Assembly: GCA_045402695.1 (NCBI GenBank)
Contig: JAWPNA010000172.1
Location: 1 to 5,327 of the forward strand
Reading direction: 5' to 3'
DNA from: JAWPNA01 sp045402695
Lineage (GTDB): Bacteria; Acidobacteriota; Polarisedimenticolia; JACPZX01; DASXTC01
Length of the DNA: 5,327 bases
The notes below the pieces were generated by a model, which saw only the letters and a program-made list of their open reading frames with translations, searched no databases and was not told the DNA's origin. The translations under genes were made by a program, and so were the position numbers. Positions 4,383 through 5,327 of this stretch are shown here, piece after piece (within the stretch, counting starts at the first letter, position 1; each line of letters begins with the position of its first letter).

Positions 4383-5126
4383 TCAGAAATCTGCCGCAGG
4401 CAGGATCGAGCGGGCGGCGAGCATGCGCTGGGCCCTGCCCTCGAGCTGGTCGGCCCGGTCAGGAAGCATGAACGCGCGAAGGCCGAGAAGATCCCCACTC
4501 TGAAGGAGACGGTCGACGGCATCGGCCTCCGCTTGTTCCAGCCCTTGTCGGCCCACGTTCCACCGCCAGCCGATGAACCAGGCGGCATTCAGCAGGTGTC
4601 CGGGCAGCGCGAACGTATACCCGTGGTCGATTAGCCCGAGCTTCCGATTCGCGTGATCCCAGCGCGCGTTACCACCGTGTCTGTCCTGCTGGGCGATCAG
4701 CGAGTCGATGAATGCCGCGGCCAGCGCGAGCTCCGGGGCGGCGAAGAAGAGGCGCTGGTCGTTGGGAGTCCCGACCTGTTGGGCGCTCAGCGAGCCGGCC
4801 TCGCCGTTGATCTCTCGCAGCACGGTCGGCGCCACTACCTCTCGAAATGGCGCGCCGAGCCGAAATGCAAGCCGCCAGGCCGCGCACTCGTTGATTGGCA
4901 GCTCGTCAGGATGGTGCTGGAACGCCGACGCGTGGACGGACGAAACGCCGACGAACGGCTTGTGGTAGCCGACCTGGCCGGTCTCCAGCACGGCCTTGAA
5001 CGTCTGATTCACGCCGGGATTCGTCCCCGCCGGTGCATAGGCGATGACACGCTCGTAGAGGAGGTGATTCTCGTCCGGCGTTCCCTGCTGATTCTCGAGC
5101 TCGCGGATCCGATCATCGAACGTCAC
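4383..5126 (-). CDS. PI3/4-kinase-like (HipA/SCO1664-type) kinase
   Basis: A 247-residue predicted ATP-dependent kinase of the PI3/4-kinase/HipA-like fold. Visible signatures, in order, are: a nucleotide-loop region with PGVNQTFKAVLETG (37-50); Lys56 in GYHKPF, the likely ATP-contacting lysine; NECAAWRLAFRLG (79-91), matching the family's REVAAY helix; APTVLREINGEAGS (99-112); the catalytic loop QQDRHGGNARW (146-156) with Asp148 and Asn153; and the metal-binding LIDHG (165-169) with Asp167. All key residues are present, so it is probably active. The length is normal for this compact family. Related proteins phosphorylate protein targets (HipA) or have unknown substrates. The start is GTG 5126, with an in-frame TAG four codons upstream. 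The ribosome-binding site is weak. Its neighbours downstream on the same strand are the beta-rich/XRE pair, which have their own promoter. Confidence 0.8.
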   Translation of the reverse strand: MTFDDRIRELENQQGTPDENHLLYERVIAYAPAGTNPGVNQTFKAVLETGQVGYHKPFVGVSSVHASAFQHHPDELPINECAAWRLAFRLGAPFREVVAPTVLREINGEAGSLSAQQVGTPNDQRLFFAAPELALAAAFIDSLIAQQDRHGGNARWDHANRKLGLIDHGYTFALPGHLLNAAWFIGWRWNVGRQGLEQAEADAVDRLLQSGDLLGLRAFMLPDRADQLEGRAQRMLAARSILPAADF

Positions 5127-5327
5127 AGCGAGCCGAGCCTAACTGCGCGTGCCGACGAAGCTGCCTGTCGGACTTCGCCCGCATCCAGGTTGCCAGGACG
5201 GTCAATCTCTCAGTTTTTCGGCGTTATCCGACCGGTGCCGGATCAGACCGATCCTGTAGTCAGAGAGCAGCACGGCTGAGCATTTGACTCCGGCGCTCCA
5301 GGATCGAGCAGAGAGACGGTAGGCGCC
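5127..5327 (-). other. Non-coding region upstream of the kinase
   Basis: I see no gene here. The stretch must contain any promoter for the kinase, but no convincing pair of boxes is visible. A TTGACC on the minus strand (5199-5204) has no acceptable -10 partner. It also holds the right copy of the 33-bp direct repeat, and interleaved complementary blocks GCCGAC/GTCGG and CGAAG/CTTCG (about 5151-5177). Confidence 0.4.
5198..5230 (+). repeat. 33-bp direct repeat, right copy
   Basis: This segment matches 96-128 at 29 of 33 positions in the same orientation, with the 13-bp identical core at 5212-5224. It sits 72 bp upstream of the kinase start and 97 bp from the right end of the window. Together the copies enclose about 5.1 kb containing all the genes described here. 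Confidence 0.6.

Noticed and set aside
5137..5230. Integron attC site beginning with GCCTAAC
   Set aside because: GCCTAAC (5137-5143) fits the RYYYAAC box, but no complementary GTTRRRY box follows and no integron integrase is visible.
4653..5279. Long plus-strand open frame opposite the kinase
   Set aside because: It is antisense to a protein with clear kinase motifs, has an Arg-rich low-complexity product and shows no recognisable domain.

Overview
The window is GC-rich (a little above 60% by eye), uses ATG and GTG starts, and has compact gene overlaps. Its secreted proteins are of types common in Actinomycetota: a PASTA lipoprotein, an InlB-repeat protein, and a kinase of the SCO1664-like PI3/4-kinase group. 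I infer an actinobacterium, possibly of the Thermoleophilia type, at low certainty. No rRNA, complete tRNA, transposase, integrase or CRISPR array is visible. Most genes are short or hypothetical, so the region reads as accessory rather than core.

Left part (1-1646, plus strand). A non-coding stretch carries a 10-bp inverted repeat (30-81) and one copy of a 33-bp direct repeat (96-128). Next comes a cysteine-containing secreted protein (about 585-1229), joined by an ATGA overlap to a small single-PASTA lipoprotein (1226-1510). Directly behind the lipoprotein stop lies a second, degenerate copy of the 3' end of the secreted-protein gene, which points to a past duplication.

Middle part (1647-3525, plus strand). 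Four very small genes are tightly packed (1843-2717): a Gly/Ala-rich peptide, a one-repeat DUF1508 (YegP-like) protein, an unknown basic protein and a DUF2188 protein. Then comes a secreted protein with a divergent InlB-type repeat followed by a DUF4352-like domain (2761-3525).

The convergent junction (3526-3645) holds a long GC hairpin flanked by a short direct repeat, probably a terminator region.

Right part (3646-5126, minus strand). A PI3/4-kinase/HipA-like kinase gene (5126 to 4383) is followed by a separate promoter with two palindromes. That promoter drives a two-gene unit: an acidic beta-rich unknown protein (4286-3933) and an XRE-family helix-turn-helix regulator (3930-3646). The layout resembles a toxin-antitoxin or kinase/regulator module and is the best candidate for an undescribed system here. 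A second copy of the 33-bp direct repeat lies upstream of the kinase (5198-5230), so the two copies bracket every gene in the window.
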